DNA of 6,706 nucleotides from UBA2192 sp035506495 (lineage in GTDB: Bacteria > Desulfobacterota > Syntrophia > Syntrophales > UBA2192): the NCBI GenBank assembly GCA_035506495.1, contig DATJPI010000143.1, positions 1-6,706 on the forward strand, given 5' to 3'. Shown here in pieces: positions 1 to 5,710 of the stretch. Position numbers and translations under genes: made by a program. Under the pieces are notes generated by a model. The model saw only the letters and a list, made by a program, of their open reading frames with translations, was not told the DNA's origin and made no database searches. Position 1 is the stretch's first letter. The number at the start of each line of letters is the position of its first letter.

Positions 1-711
1 GTCCCAGGCCTCCTGCCCCCTCTCGAGGATCTCGCTCTCCTTGAGGGGATAGTCATGGAGGTTGTACTGGGCCACGTACATCTGGCTGGCCACGACGTTG
101 CGGACCAGCTCGAACTTCTCGTGGTGCGAGTCGACGGGGAAAAAGACGTACTCGCCGGTGCCCACGATCTTCCCGAAGGTGGAGACGACAACGGCCTGGT
201 TGGCGTTTCCGATGTAGTATTTATCGCCCTCGGCCAGATAGGTCCCGTCGGCCTGGGGCTTGAGCATCATGTCCGTCGAGTAGATGTCGGCGCCGTGCTC
301 CCGCTCGGAGAGGCCGAAGCCGAAGATGCGGCCGTACTGCAGGTGCTGGGCGGTTTTCTTCTTGACCTCTTCATTTTTGCTCATCCAGACAGGACCGAGA
401 CCCAGGATCGAAACCTGCCAGGCGTACCAGTATGACAGGCTGTAGAACGCGAGAATCTCATTCATCTCGCAGTTGCGCCAGGTGTCCCATCGGCAGTCGA
501 CATCACCATATTTCGAGGGCGTCAGGAGGGTCGCAAAGATCTTATTGTCCTTCAGAAACTCGATGAAATCGTCGTACCAGACGCACCACTGGTCGTCCGT
601 CTTGATCCGCTGCTTGCCCTTTCGCTCGAAAAAGTCGATCGTCTTGCGCATGATCTCCTTCGATTTCTCGCAGGGATAGTCGCTTGCGTATTTCTTTGGA
701 TTAAACAGCAT
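1..711 (-). CDS. Acyl-CoA dehydrogenase family protein, N-terminal part (runs off left edge)
   Basis: The frame is open for 237 codons from ATG at 711 to the window edge, so the C-terminal part is missing. A GGGGG-type ribosome binding site lies just upstream of the ATG. Residues 1-125 fit the helical N-terminal domain. Residues 130-148 (FGFGLSEREHGAD...TDM) match the acyl-CoA dehydrogenase flavin/substrate signature, usually written as ALTEPxAGSD, and GDKYYIGNANQA at 162-173 matches the following G-x-K-x-x-I-x-N-A segment of the middle beta domain. The family oxidises acyl-CoA thioesters at the alpha-beta bond using FAD and passes electrons to ETF. The catalytic base lies in the missing C-terminal domain, so substrate and activity cannot be judged. 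The Cys- and Trp-rich N-terminus and SEREHGAD in place of the usual TEPxAGSD suggest a divergent subfamily of the kind seen in syntrophic or anaerobic fatty- or aromatic-acid degraders (inference). A TetR-like operator lies upstream. Confidence 0.87.
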   Translation of the reverse strand, partial: MLFNPKKYASDYPCEKSKEIMRKTIDFFERKGKQRIKTDDQWCVWYDDFIEFLKDNKIFATLLTPSKYGDVDCRWDTWRNCEMNEILAFYSLSYWYAWQVSILGLGPVWMSKNEEVKKKTAQHLQYGRIFGFGLSEREHGADIYSTDMMLKPQADGTYLAEGDKYYIGNANQAVVVSTFGKIVGTGEYVFFPVDSHHEKFELVRNVVASQMYVAQYNLHDYPLKESEILERGQEAWD

Positions 712-780
712 AATTTCCCCCTCAGAATTGATGCATGCTATTGAATTTTCTCGATTTTTTCATGGAATCAATGCAAGATA

Positions 781-797
781 ACTGACCGCCGGTCAGT
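781..797. promoter_or_regulatory. TetR/AcrR-type operator palindrome
   Basis: ACTGACCGCCGGTCAGT is a perfect 8-bp inverted repeat around a central base. Its TGACCG-N-CGGTCA core is the kind of site bound by TetR/AcrR-family repressors, several of which control acyl-CoA metabolism in proteobacteria. It sits 70 bp upstream of the acyl-CoA dehydrogenase start and just downstream of that gene's candidate -10 box, a position that suits repression. No regulator gene is in the window, so the binding protein is unknown. Confidence 0.7.
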
Positions 798-806
798 ATT
801 TTCCTC

Positions 807-835
807 CTTCTACACTATTTCGAAATCCTTTGCAA
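807..835 (-). promoter_or_regulatory. Candidate sigma-70 promoter of the acyl-CoA dehydrogenase gene
   Basis: On the minus strand TTGCAA (835-830) and TAGAAG (812-807) are separated by 17 bp. Each box matches 4 of 6 consensus bases, so the call is weak. Its support is mainly position: a start site about 7 bp past the -10 box would fall at the edge of the 781-797 palindrome, leaving a leader of roughly 90 nt. Confidence 0.35.
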
Positions 836-885
836 CTTGAACCTAACTGCAGTGCGGAAAAATACTCTTCGGTTCAACTGCTCCC

Positions 886-913
886 TTGAGTCCTTGTCCG
901 GAAATGATATAAG
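886..913 (+). promoter_or_regulatory. Sigma-70 promoter of the exported MBL-fold gene
   Basis: TTGAGT (886-891) and TATAAG (908-913) are spaced by 16 bp. They end 29 bp before the ATG at 943, which has its own AAGGAGGG ribosome binding site. The -10 matches 5 of 6 bases. It should drive the MBL gene and probably the ABM gene after it. Confidence 0.55.
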
Positions 914-942
914 AAAGCATTCCGATGCGATAAGGAGGGATC

Positions 943-1674
943 ATGAAGACGGTTCTACTTTTATCCTTGTTGGCAATGAGTGCGATGACAGCCGGGAGTC
1001 TTCAAGCATTCGAAACGGATGTTATTCCAACCTCGTCGGGCGATCTCAGGATCACCTTTATCGGCCACGGGACACTCATGTTCGGCTTCGGCGGCAAGGT
1101 CGTTCACGTGGACCCGTGGAGCCAGTTGGCGGACTACGGGAAACTGCCCAAAGCGGATCTAATCCTCGTCACGCACGAACACCGGGACCATCTCGATCTG
1201 AAGGCCATCGCCGCAATCCGCAAGGAGGGGACTGTCATCATCGCGACAGAAGCCGTTGCAAAGCAGATCAAGGATGCCCTTGTTTTGAAAAACGGCGATG
1301 TCATGGCCTCCCAGGGATTCACCATCGAGGCCGTCGCAGCGTACAACCTCGTTCACATGCGAAACCCCGGCGAACCGTTTCATCCCAAGGGTATAGGAAA
1401 CGGCTACATCATTACCTTCGGCGATCGGCGCGTTTACATTGCCGGGGACTCGGAGAACACGCCCGAGATGAAGGCGCTCCGCAACATCGATGTGGCCTTT
1501 CTCCCCATGAATCTTCCTTACACGATGACGCCGGAAATGGTGGCCGATGCCGCAAAGGCCTTCCGGCCAGCCGTCCTCTATCCCTACCATTTCGGGGAGA
1601 CGGACACACAGAAGCTGGCCCTCCTGATGAAGAATGAAAAGGGGATCGAGATCCGAATCCGGCAAATGAAGTAA
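943..1674 (+). CDS. Exported MBL-fold metal-dependent hydrolase (UPF0173/YcfI-like beta-lactamase superfamily)
   Basis: This is a 243-residue protein. The start is set by GGAGGG just upstream and by a signal peptide beginning exactly there: MKT, a hydrophobic run at about 4-17, and a likely signal peptidase I cleavage after SLQA (residue 22). The mature protein shows the metallo-beta-lactamase fold: a strand with GHGTLMFGFGGKVVHVDPW (41-59), the zinc motif THEHRDH (77-83; H78, H80, D82, H83), Asp169 in IAGDSENTPEM as the bridging ligand, and His216 in YPYHFG as the last ligand; His138 or His147 may be the third-site histidine. It resembles the L-ascorbate-6-phosphate lactonase/UPF0173 branch (GHGT, short loops), but its substrate is unknown. 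Members of this branch are often cytosolic, so export to the periplasm is notable. The ABM-domain gene follows 74 bp downstream and is likely cotranscribed. The fold is certain; the reaction is not. Confidence 0.88.
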   Translation: MKTVLLLSLLAMSAMTAGSLQAFETDVIPTSSGDLRITFIGHGTLMFGFGGKVVHVDPWSQLADYGKLPKADLILVTHEHRDHLDLKAIAAIRKEGTVIIATEAVAKQIKDALVLKNGDVMASQGFTIEAVAAYNLVHMRNPGEPFHPKGIGNGYIITFGDRRVYIAGDSENTPEMKALRNIDVAFLPMNLPYTMTPEMVADAAKAFRPAVLYPYHFGETDTQKLALLMKNEKGIEIRIRQMK

Positions 1675-1748
1675 AAAGAGGGGACCAGGACCGGGGGGTA
1701 GGGACGCGTCAAAGCGGATAAAACGAAAACTCACAGGGAGGAATACGG

Positions 1749-2057
1749 ATGATCTACGTGATTGCGACGATTGAACTGACCGAAGGCGGGAAGGAAAAAT
1801 ACCTGGCTGAACTCAAGCGGGTCACGCCCCTGGTGCACAAGGAGAAGGGATGTCTCGAGTATGGGCCTACGGTGGACGTGCCGACGGGCATCCCCATCCA
1901 GGTCCCCCAGCGAAACAACTTTGTCACCCTCATCGAGCGCTGGGAGAGTGTCGAGGCCCTGAAGCTTCACCTCACCCAACCCCATTTCCTGGAGTACCGT
2001 GAACGCGCGAAAGACGTCATGAAGAACGTCTCGATCCAGGTCCTGACGCCGGCATAG
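1749..2057 (+). CDS. ABM-domain protein, putative quinol monooxygenase-like (YgiN type)
   Basis: This 102-residue protein has the size and layout of the antibiotic biosynthesis monooxygenase (ABM, dimeric alpha-beta barrel) family. An N-terminal strand (MIYVIATIEL, 1-10) is followed by a helix, the hallmark EKGCLEY (32-38), a strand with FVTLIERWES (58-67) and the helix EALKLHLTQPHFLEY (69-83), where His74 and His79 occupy the usual conserved region. The family includes cofactor-free monooxygenases acting on quinols or polyketides, and many members of unknown function. A longer linker at 41-56 (VDVPTGIPIQVPQR) separates the second and third strands. GGGAGG precedes the ATG. No promoter or terminator is evident in the 74-bp gap after the MBL gene, so the two probably share a transcript. 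No signal peptide is seen, so this protein is cytosolic while its partner is exported. Confidence 0.82.
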   Translation: MIYVIATIELTEGGKEKYLAELKRVTPLVHKEKGCLEYGPTVDVPTGIPIQVPQRNNFVTLIERWESVEALKLHLTQPHFLEYRERAKDVMKNVSIQVLTPA

Positions 2058-2065
2058 AACAGGGG

Positions 2066-2090
2066 CGAGGTACGAGGATCGAGGCACAGG
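2066..2090 (+). repeat. Heptamer tandem repeat (CGAGGNN)
   Basis: Three consecutive 7-bp units, CGAGGTA, CGAGGAT and CGAGGCA, are followed by a degenerate fourth beginning CAGG. The array begins 8 bp after the ABM stop codon and 19 bp before the long palindromic element at 2110. It shares the seven-base period and AGG core of the larger heptamer array at 5711-5796. Confidence 0.55.
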
Positions 2091-2109
2091 ATTAATACAC
2101 GTCATTCCT

Positions 2110-2235
2110 GAGGCTGTTCGAAAATGCCTAGATGCCAGGCGCCCGACTAGCCGAGGAGCGAGGTGTACTTTGGTCCGTACGTTGAGCGACGAGGCAGGAG
2201 GGCAACGCCGCAGATGGGCGTTTTCCAACAGCCTC
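2110..2235. repeat. 126-bp imperfect palindromic intergenic element
   Basis: The left end GAGGCTGTTCGAAAATGCC pairs with the right end, whose reverse complement begins GAGGCTGTTGGAAAACGCC. About 21 of the terminal 26 bases match. The middle has purine-rich blocks (CGAGGAGCGAGG and GAGCGACGAGGC) around GTAC-N8-GTAC at about 2164-2179. The left end begins 52 bp after the ABM stop; the right end is one base from the OMP stop codon. From memory, closely similar elements ending in AACAGCCTC are dispersed in many Desulfobacterota genomes, but this needs a search. It could act as a bidirectional terminator between convergent genes, as a non-autonomous (MITE-like) element, or both. No flanking target-site duplication was seen. 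Confidence 0.7.
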
Positions 2236-2236
2236 G

Positions 2237-2896
2237 TTAGAAGTGGAAGTTGATGCCGAGCGTCACCGCCTGCGCCCTGTATGTGGTATTGATTGCCGTG
2301 TACGATGGGTTCGTTCCAAAATAGCGGTACCCCAGATCCGCAGACAGGTTGGGAGCCAGTTCGAAGTTAACACCAGCGAGAACCTGCCAGGCAAAGGCCG
2401 TAGAGGTTTCGTTGGCGACATTGACCACAGCGCCAGTGCTGGTTCTGATCTCCGTGTTCTGGATATTCACCGAGGATCCGCCAATCCCGCCCCCGACATA
2501 GGGATGAAATCTCCCCTCGGGATACCGCAGGATGAGATTGACCAGGAAATTGTTCAGGGCGACGTTGCCTGATTCCGTAAACGCGCCGGCGTTCTGAGCG
2601 GGCATATTCTGCTGGAACATGTAATTCCATTCAAACTCGAAGGCAACGGCCCTGGCCTGGGGAAGGATGTATCCCAATTTCAGCCCTACCAGTCCGCTTG
2701 AATCCAGAGAGAGGTCGGTTGACGCACCGCTTGTCTGGGAGCTCCAGTTCATGTTTTGCGGGGCGACGTATCCGCCAAATATCCCGAAATAGAGAGGGCT
2801 TACAGGAGGGTAGTAAGGCTGGGCGTAAACTGCGCCCGTCGCGACAAAAACGGTAAGCAGCAGGACGGGCAAACCAATCTTAATCTGCGTTTTCAT
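2237..2896 (-). CDS. Small outer-membrane beta-barrel protein (OmpA/OMP_b-brl-like)
   Basis: This is a 219-residue protein whose ATG at 2896 is preceded by GGAGGG. A clear signal peptide (MKTQIKIG, then a hydrophobic run to about 20) has a likely cleavage after VYA (residue 25). The mature part has amphipathic strands rich in aromatic residues and glycine: YFGIFGGYVAP (36-46), LVGLKLGYIL (69-78), AVAFEFEWNYMF (83-94), FLVNLILRYP (117-126), FHPYVGGGIGG (130-140), FAWQVLAGVNFEL (168-180), LSADLGYRYFG (184-194) and AQAVTLGINFHF (208-219). That is about eight strands, ending in the C-terminal phenylalanine read by the BAM assembly machinery. The PYVGGGIGG and GYRYFG segments are typical of the outer membrane protein beta-barrel domain found in small porin-like or adhesion proteins. 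The peptidoglycan-binding OmpA C-terminal domain is absent. No specific ligand can be inferred. The gene is isolated by a terminator upstream and the palindromic element downstream. Confidence 0.87.
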   Translation of the reverse strand: MKTQIKIGLPVLLLTVFVATGAVYAQPYYPPVSPLYFGIFGGYVAPQNMNWSSQTSGASTDLSLDSSGLVGLKLGYILPQARAVAFEFEWNYMFQQNMPAQNAGAFTESGNVALNNFLVNLILRYPEGRFHPYVGGGIGGSSVNIQNTEIRTSTGAVVNVANETSTAFAWQVLAGVNFELAPNLSADLGYRYFGTNPSYTAINTTYRAQAVTLGINFHF

Positions 2897-2915
2897 GTCT
2901 TATCCCTCCGTTCAG

Positions 2916-2940
2916 TTGATCTTCTTAAGATAACGATCAA
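2916..2940. promoter_or_regulatory. Dyad in the OMP 5' region, possible regulator site
   Basis: TTGATC (2916-2921) and GATCAA (2935-2940) form a 6-bp inverted repeat across 13 bases containing the palindrome CTTAAG. It lies 20-44 bp upstream of the OMP start, where the promoter must be, since the upstream gene's terminator is at 2970-2991. No convincing -35/-10 pair was found. Binding by a regulator is speculative. Confidence 0.25.
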
Positions 2941-2969
2941 ACCCTGGAGAGGTTGACACCCTTGCACGC

Positions 2970-2991
2970 AAAAAGACGGGTATTAGCCCGT
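2970..2991 (-). terminator. Modest intrinsic terminator of the HerA-like ATPase gene
   Basis: Read on the minus strand, ACGGG and CCCGT form a 5-bp GC-rich stem around a six-base loop (CTAATA). One base later comes a run of five T. It lies about 30 bp past the ATPase stop codon and separates that gene from the OMP gene on the same strand. The short stem makes efficiency uncertain. Confidence 0.55.
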
Positions 2992-3021
2992 GCCTTTCTG
3001 CATTGTGATGAATAATCCTGA

Positions 3022-4476
3022 TTATCTGCCTTTTTTCCCGAAGATGGAGCCCAGCACACCGCGCATGATCTGACGACCGATCTGGCTTCCGATGGCATGA
3101 GCGGCGCTCTTGGCCAATGCTCCGACGAGTACCTCCGTCTCGGATTTGGCCTCCTTTTTCCCGGAAGCGACAGTGGCTTCGGCGGCGGCTTGATCGGCTT
3201 TTGCCGTCAGCTTTTCATAGGCCGAATCTCGATCGACGGTGTTCTCGTAGGTCCCATAGAGGACTGAGCCCTTGACAATGGCGGCCATCTCGGGCGGCTG
3301 AAGGGGGGTTAGGTTGCTGTGTGGGGGCACGATCCAGGCCCGCTCCACCATGGCGGGTATGCCCTTTTCGTCCTGCATCGACACAAGCGCCTCGCCCACA
3401 CCGAGTTCCAGGATGGCTTTCGTGGTATCAAGCTTGGGGTTGGCCCGGAAGGTTTCGGCGGCTGACTTCACGGCCTTCTGGTCGCGCGGCGTGAATGCCC
3501 GCAGGGCGTGCTGGACACGGTTGCCGAGCTGCCCCAGGACAATGTCGGGAATGTCGAGCGGGTTCTGCGTGATGAAGTACACCCCGATTCCTTTCGATCG
3601 GATAAGCCGGACGACCTGCTCGATTTTGTCTTCGAGGGCCTTCGGGATGTCTTCAAAAAGCAGGTGCGCCTCGTCGAAGAAAAAGACGAGCTTCGGCTTC
3701 GGTGGATCCCCCACCTCGGGAAGCTGCTCGAAGAGCTCCGACAAAAGCCACAGAAGGAAGGTGGCATAGACCTTGGGCGACTGCATCAGCTTGTCGGCCA
3801 CGAGGACATTGATCATCCCCCTGCCCTTCGCATCGGCCTGCATGAGGTCATTGATGTCGAGGGCGGGCTCGCCGAAAAATTTCGCTCCCCCCTGTTCCTC
3901 GATAACGAGCAGATTGCGCTGGATGGCACCGACACTGGCCTTGGAGATGTTTCCGTACTTCACCTTGAACTGGTTTGCGTTGTCGCCCACGTATTGCGAC
4001 ATGGCCCGGAGGTCCTTCAGGTCGAGCAGCAGCAGGCCGTTGTCATCGGCGATCTTGAAGACAATGTTGAGAACTCCAGCCTGCGTTTCGTTCAGGTTCA
4101 GGATGCGCGAGAGAAGCAGAGGCCCCATCTCGGAGATCGTCGTCCGGATCGGATGTCCCTTCTCGCCAAAGACATCCCAGAATGCGAGCGGATAGGCCTC
4201 GTAGGCAAACCCCTCCATCTTCAAATCCTTCACCCGGTCGGCAATCTTGGGGTTGTCGCCACCCGCCTTTGCAATGCCCGACAGGTCTCCCTTCACATCG
4301 GCCATGAAGACGGGAACGCCCATGGTGCTGAACTGCTCGGCGAGCACTCTCAGGGTGACCGTTTTCCCGGTACCGGTGGCACCGGCGATCAGGCCGTGGC
4401 GGTTGGCCATCTTGGGGTAGAGGTAGATTTCTTCCGTGCTCTTGGCGACGAGGATGGGAGAGGGCTGAGAAGCCAT
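3022..4476 (-). CDS. yjgR: HerA-like ATPase, DUF853/YjgR family
   Basis: This 484-residue protein matches the usual length of the YjgR (DUF853) family, FtsK/HerA-type P-loop ATPases whose cellular role is unsettled. ATG 4476 has GGAGG just upstream. The Walker A motif is GATGTGKT (32-39), followed by FMADVKGDLSGIAK (57-70), a family hallmark. Walker B is LVFFFDEAH (263-271; D268, E269 catalytic). A sensor-like FITQNPLDIP lies at 301-310 (polar residue Q304). GNRVQHALRAFTPRD (318-332) holds Arg residues suited to an arginine finger in a hexamer. The C-terminus (about 425-484) is an Ala/Lys/Glu-rich linker, then a Gly/Arg-rich amphipathic end (GSQIGRQIMRGVLGSIFGKKGR region). The family is predicted to translocate along or remodel DNA or protein substrates in the cytoplasm. 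No NurA nuclease or other HerA partner is nearby, so a HerA-NurA or Sir2-HerA defence module is not supported. The small exported-protein gene lies 100 bp upstream on the same strand. Confidence 0.92.
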   Translation of the reverse strand: MASQPSPILVAKSTEEIYLYPKMANRHGLIAGATGTGKTVTLRVLAEQFSTMGVPVFMADVKGDLSGIAKAGGDNPKIADRVKDLKMEGFAYEAYPLAFWDVFGEKGHPIRTTISEMGPLLLSRILNLNETQAGVLNIVFKIADDNGLLLLDLKDLRAMSQYVGDNANQFKVKYGNISKASVGAIQRNLLVIEEQGGAKFFGEPALDINDLMQADAKGRGMINVLVADKLMQSPKVYATFLLWLLSELFEQLPEVGDPPKPKLVFFFDEAHLLFEDIPKALEDKIEQVVRLIRSKGIGVYFITQNPLDIPDIVLGQLGNRVQHALRAFTPRDQKAVKSAAETFRANPKLDTTKAILELGVGEALVSMQDEKGIPAMVERAWIVPPHSNLTPLQPPEMAAIVKGSVLYGTYENTVDRDSAYEKLTAKADQAAAEATVASGKKEAKSETEVLVGALAKSAAHAIGSQIGRQIMRGVLGSIFGKKGR

Positions 4477-4516
4477 AGATCCTCCATGGATTCCATTCGG
4501 GGTCGGGGATAAATGA

Positions 4517-4550
4517 GATGGCGGCCCGACCTGCCGGTAAAGCCGCCATC
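4517..4550 (-). terminator. Strong hairpin between the small exported-protein gene and the ATPase gene
   Basis: GATGGCGGC (4517-4525) and GCCGCCATC (4542-4550) form a perfect 9-bp GC-rich stem with a 16-base loop that contains a smaller GC-rich inverted segment. It lies 27 bp past the exported-protein stop and about 40 bp before the ATPase start. No T-run follows on the minus strand (TCATTTATCC), so it is a poor canonical rho-independent terminator. It could be a partial terminator, an mRNA 3' stabiliser or a leader structure of the ATPase mRNA. Confidence 0.45.
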
Positions 4551-4576
4551 GTCTGGTGCGAGGTTAATCCGTTTCG

Positions 4577-4882
4577 TTACTTTTTCGCAGGGGCTTTTTC
4601 GGCAGGTTTCTTCTCGGCGGCCTTCTTCTCCTCCTTCACGTCGATCGTGGCAGCCGTCATCGTGTACTCGATAGTGACCTTGGAGCCGACTTTCGGGTCG
4701 CCCTTGATCTTCGTGTCTTTTGTCGTGGCGATTTCCCACTTGTCCTTCCCCTTCTGCACCACGATCACGCCGTCTTTCTTCTCCAGTACGGGACCGGTGA
4801 CCTGATAGGTTTTGGGGCCGGCAGCCATGGCGACCGATACGAACAGAAACACGATGGCAAAGGCAATAATGATTCGCTTCAT
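4577..4882 (-). CDS. Small exported protein with Lys/Ala-rich C-terminal tail (DUF5666-like fold suspected)
   Basis: This 101-residue protein starts at ATG 4882, chosen over an upstream in-frame ATG at 5098 because AGGAGGG lies just before it, a near-consensus promoter lies between the two, and a signal peptide begins here. MKR is followed by a hydrophobic run (4-18) and a likely cleavage after AMA (residue 20). The mature core (25-82) has alternating short strands: TYQVTGPVLEKKDGVIVVQ, then WEIATTKDTKIKG, then VGSKVTIEYTMTAATIDV. This reads as a small beta-barrel of the kind seen in DUF5666-type periplasmic proteins, where a G-x-V strand is followed by a K-V-G-x-x-V-x-V/I-x-Y strand. The last 19 residues are a charged, low-complexity Lys/Glu/Ala/Pro tail (EEKKAAEKKPAEKAPAKK), which may contact anionic envelope polymers (inference). 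Similar small proteins are common in Desulfobacterota. No enzyme motif is visible. The likely location is the periplasm. Confidence 0.8.
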   Translation of the reverse strand: MKRIIIAFAIVFLFVSVAMAAGPKTYQVTGPVLEKKDGVIVVQKGKDKWEIATTKDTKIKGDPKVGSKVTIEYTMTAATIDVKEEKKAAEKKPAEKAPAKK

Positions 4883-4910
4883 AAGCGCCCTCCTTATGTT
4901 TGATTTTTCT

Positions 4911-4938
4911 ACTATAAGAGATGGGAAAGAAATGTCAA
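4911..4938 (-). promoter_or_regulatory. Near-consensus sigma-70 promoter of the small exported-protein gene
   Basis: On the minus strand a perfect TTGACA (4938-4933) and TATAGT (4916-4911) are 16 bp apart. The -10 box ends 28 bp before ATG 4882, giving a short leader that contains the AGGAGGG ribosome binding site. This is the strongest promoter in the window and suggests high basal expression. It also argues against the longer reading frame starting at 5098. Confidence 0.8.
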
Positions 4939-4981
4939 GAAGCTCCTTTCCGGCCCGCGGTGGACCCACATTTTTTAGCTC

Positions 4982-5010
4982 TTGTACCCCTCTCCGATTC
5001 CGGTTATTAC
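4982..5010 (+). promoter_or_regulatory. Possible promoter of the GNAT gene
   Basis: TTGTAC (4982-4987) and TATTAC (5005-5010) are spaced by exactly 17 bp, each matching 4 of 6 consensus bases. They lie about 70 bp upstream of the GNAT start, back-to-back with the strong divergent promoter at 4911-4938. A short inverted repeat (GGGG-TCCATT-CCCC, 5015-5028) lies just past the predicted start site. Confidence 0.35.
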
Positions 5011-5081
5011 ATATGGGGTCCATTCCCCGGACTCTTTGGATCGGGGGTTTCCGTTCAATCGCAGCGCATGAAGGGGCCACG

Positions 5082-5600
5082 ATGAAAGAAGGCGGCACCG
5101 CAACGGCTATGGAGATTGTCTATGGCGGATACCGTCCGGGGGTGATCGGAGAGATCACGGGGCTTCACGGCATCTACTATCATGAGAATTGGGGCTTTGA
5201 CATCAGCTTTGAGACCCAGGTGGGGCGGCAGCTCTCGGAGTTTCTGCGGGATTTCCGCGACGGGAGGGATTTCTTCCGGACGGCACGGGCCGGGAACCGG
5301 TTTGCCGGATCTATCGCCATTGACGGCAAGGAGGCAGGCTCAACGGGCGCCAGGCTTCGCTGGTTCATCGTGGCACCGGAATTCCAGAAGCTCGGCATCG
5401 GCCTGAGGCTGATCAGCGACGCCGTTGATTACTGCCGCCAGGCCGGATACCGGCAGATCTATCTCTGGACCTTCAAAGGACTCGACAGGGCCCGTGCCCT
5501 TTATGAATCGCAAGGATTTCGGCTTGCCGAGGAACACGATGTCCGGCAGTGGGGAAACGACATCACCGAGCAGAAGTTTTCTCTTGAATGGAAGCGCTGA
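5082..5600 (+). CDS. GNAT-family N-acetyltransferase (resembles GNAT half of MarR-GNAT fusions)
   Basis: This 172-residue protein starts at ATG 5082, preceded by AAGGGG at suitable spacing. Upstream in-frame ATGs (for example 5013) lack a ribosome binding site, and the frame further upstream overlaps the divergent gene. GNAT features are clear: an N-terminal alpha1-alpha2 region (GYRPGVIGEITGLHGIYYHENWGFD, in parts, 16-40), beta strand 4 and the acetyl-CoA pyrophosphate-binding motif A (RWFIVAPE, then QKLGIGLRL, 93-110), and motif B with ALYESQGF (139-146), where Tyr141 is the usual general acid. The order YRPG...LH...YYxENWGFD...QWGNDI...SLEW closely follows the acetyltransferase half of bacterial MarR-GNAT fusion proteins. 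Here no MarR domain is present: the protein is a stand-alone enzyme. It would transfer acetyl from acetyl-CoA to an amine; the substrate is unknown. It is cytosolic and appears to be transcribed alone. Confidence 0.88.
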   Translation: MKEGGTATAMEIVYGGYRPGVIGEITGLHGIYYHENWGFDISFETQVGRQLSEFLRDFRDGRDFFRTARAGNRFAGSIAIDGKEAGSTGARLRWFIVAPEFQKLGIGLRLISDAVDYCRQAGYRQIYLWTFKGLDRARALYESQGFRLAEEHDVRQWGNDITEQKFSLEWKR

Positions 5601-5621
5601 TGGGAAAGCGCCGGATCAAAC

Positions 5622-5648
5622 GGGCGGTCCGGCATGGCCGAGCCCTTT
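5622..5648 (+). terminator. Weak candidate terminator after the GNAT gene
   Basis: GGGC (5622-5625) pairs with GCCC (5642-5645), and within it CGGC (5630-5633) pairs with GCCG (5637-5640) around the loop ATG. The internal loop is asymmetric (4 versus 1 base). Only three T follow. It lies 21 bp past the GNAT stop. The position is right, but the structure and T-tract are poor. Confidence 0.3.
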
Positions 5649-5710
5649 AGACTTCATCCGGGATCTTGACCAAATACCGAGGCTGGAACGGGGTTGCAGC
5701 CATATTGCTC

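Noticed and set aside
837..1637. A 266-codon plus-strand frame overlapping the MBL gene
   Set aside because: Its product is Arg/Ser/Gly-rich low-complexity sequence in another frame of a gene with a signal peptide and zinc motif.
943..1674. True antibiotic-resistance beta-lactamase
   Set aside because: Although exported and with a zinc motif, the GHGT segment, the spacing and the YPYHFG ending fit the UPF0173-like hydrolases, not class B beta-lactamases.
1731..2228. A minus-strand frame across the ABM gene and the palindromic element
   Set aside because: It is antisense to the ABM domain and includes the non-coding palindrome; no ribosome binding site or domain.
2110..2240. Integron attC site
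   Set aside because: Size and fold are compatible, but the RYYYAAC/GTTRRRY core pair is not present and there is no integrase or cassette array.
3022..4476. HerA-based defence system (HerA-NurA, Sir2-HerA or DUF4297-HerA)
   Set aside because: The ATPase is of the YjgR/DUF853 type and no nuclease, Sir2 or DUF4297 gene is adjacent on either side.
3508..4512. A 334-codon open frame on the plus strand
   Set aside because: It lies antisense to the YjgR-type ATPase, which has intact Walker motifs and a ribosome binding site. The plus-strand product has no recognisable domain and is a GC-driven shadow.
4883..5098. N-terminal extension of the small exported protein to ATG 5098
   Set aside because: It would place the near-consensus promoter and the AGGAGGG site inside the coding region and bury the signal peptide.
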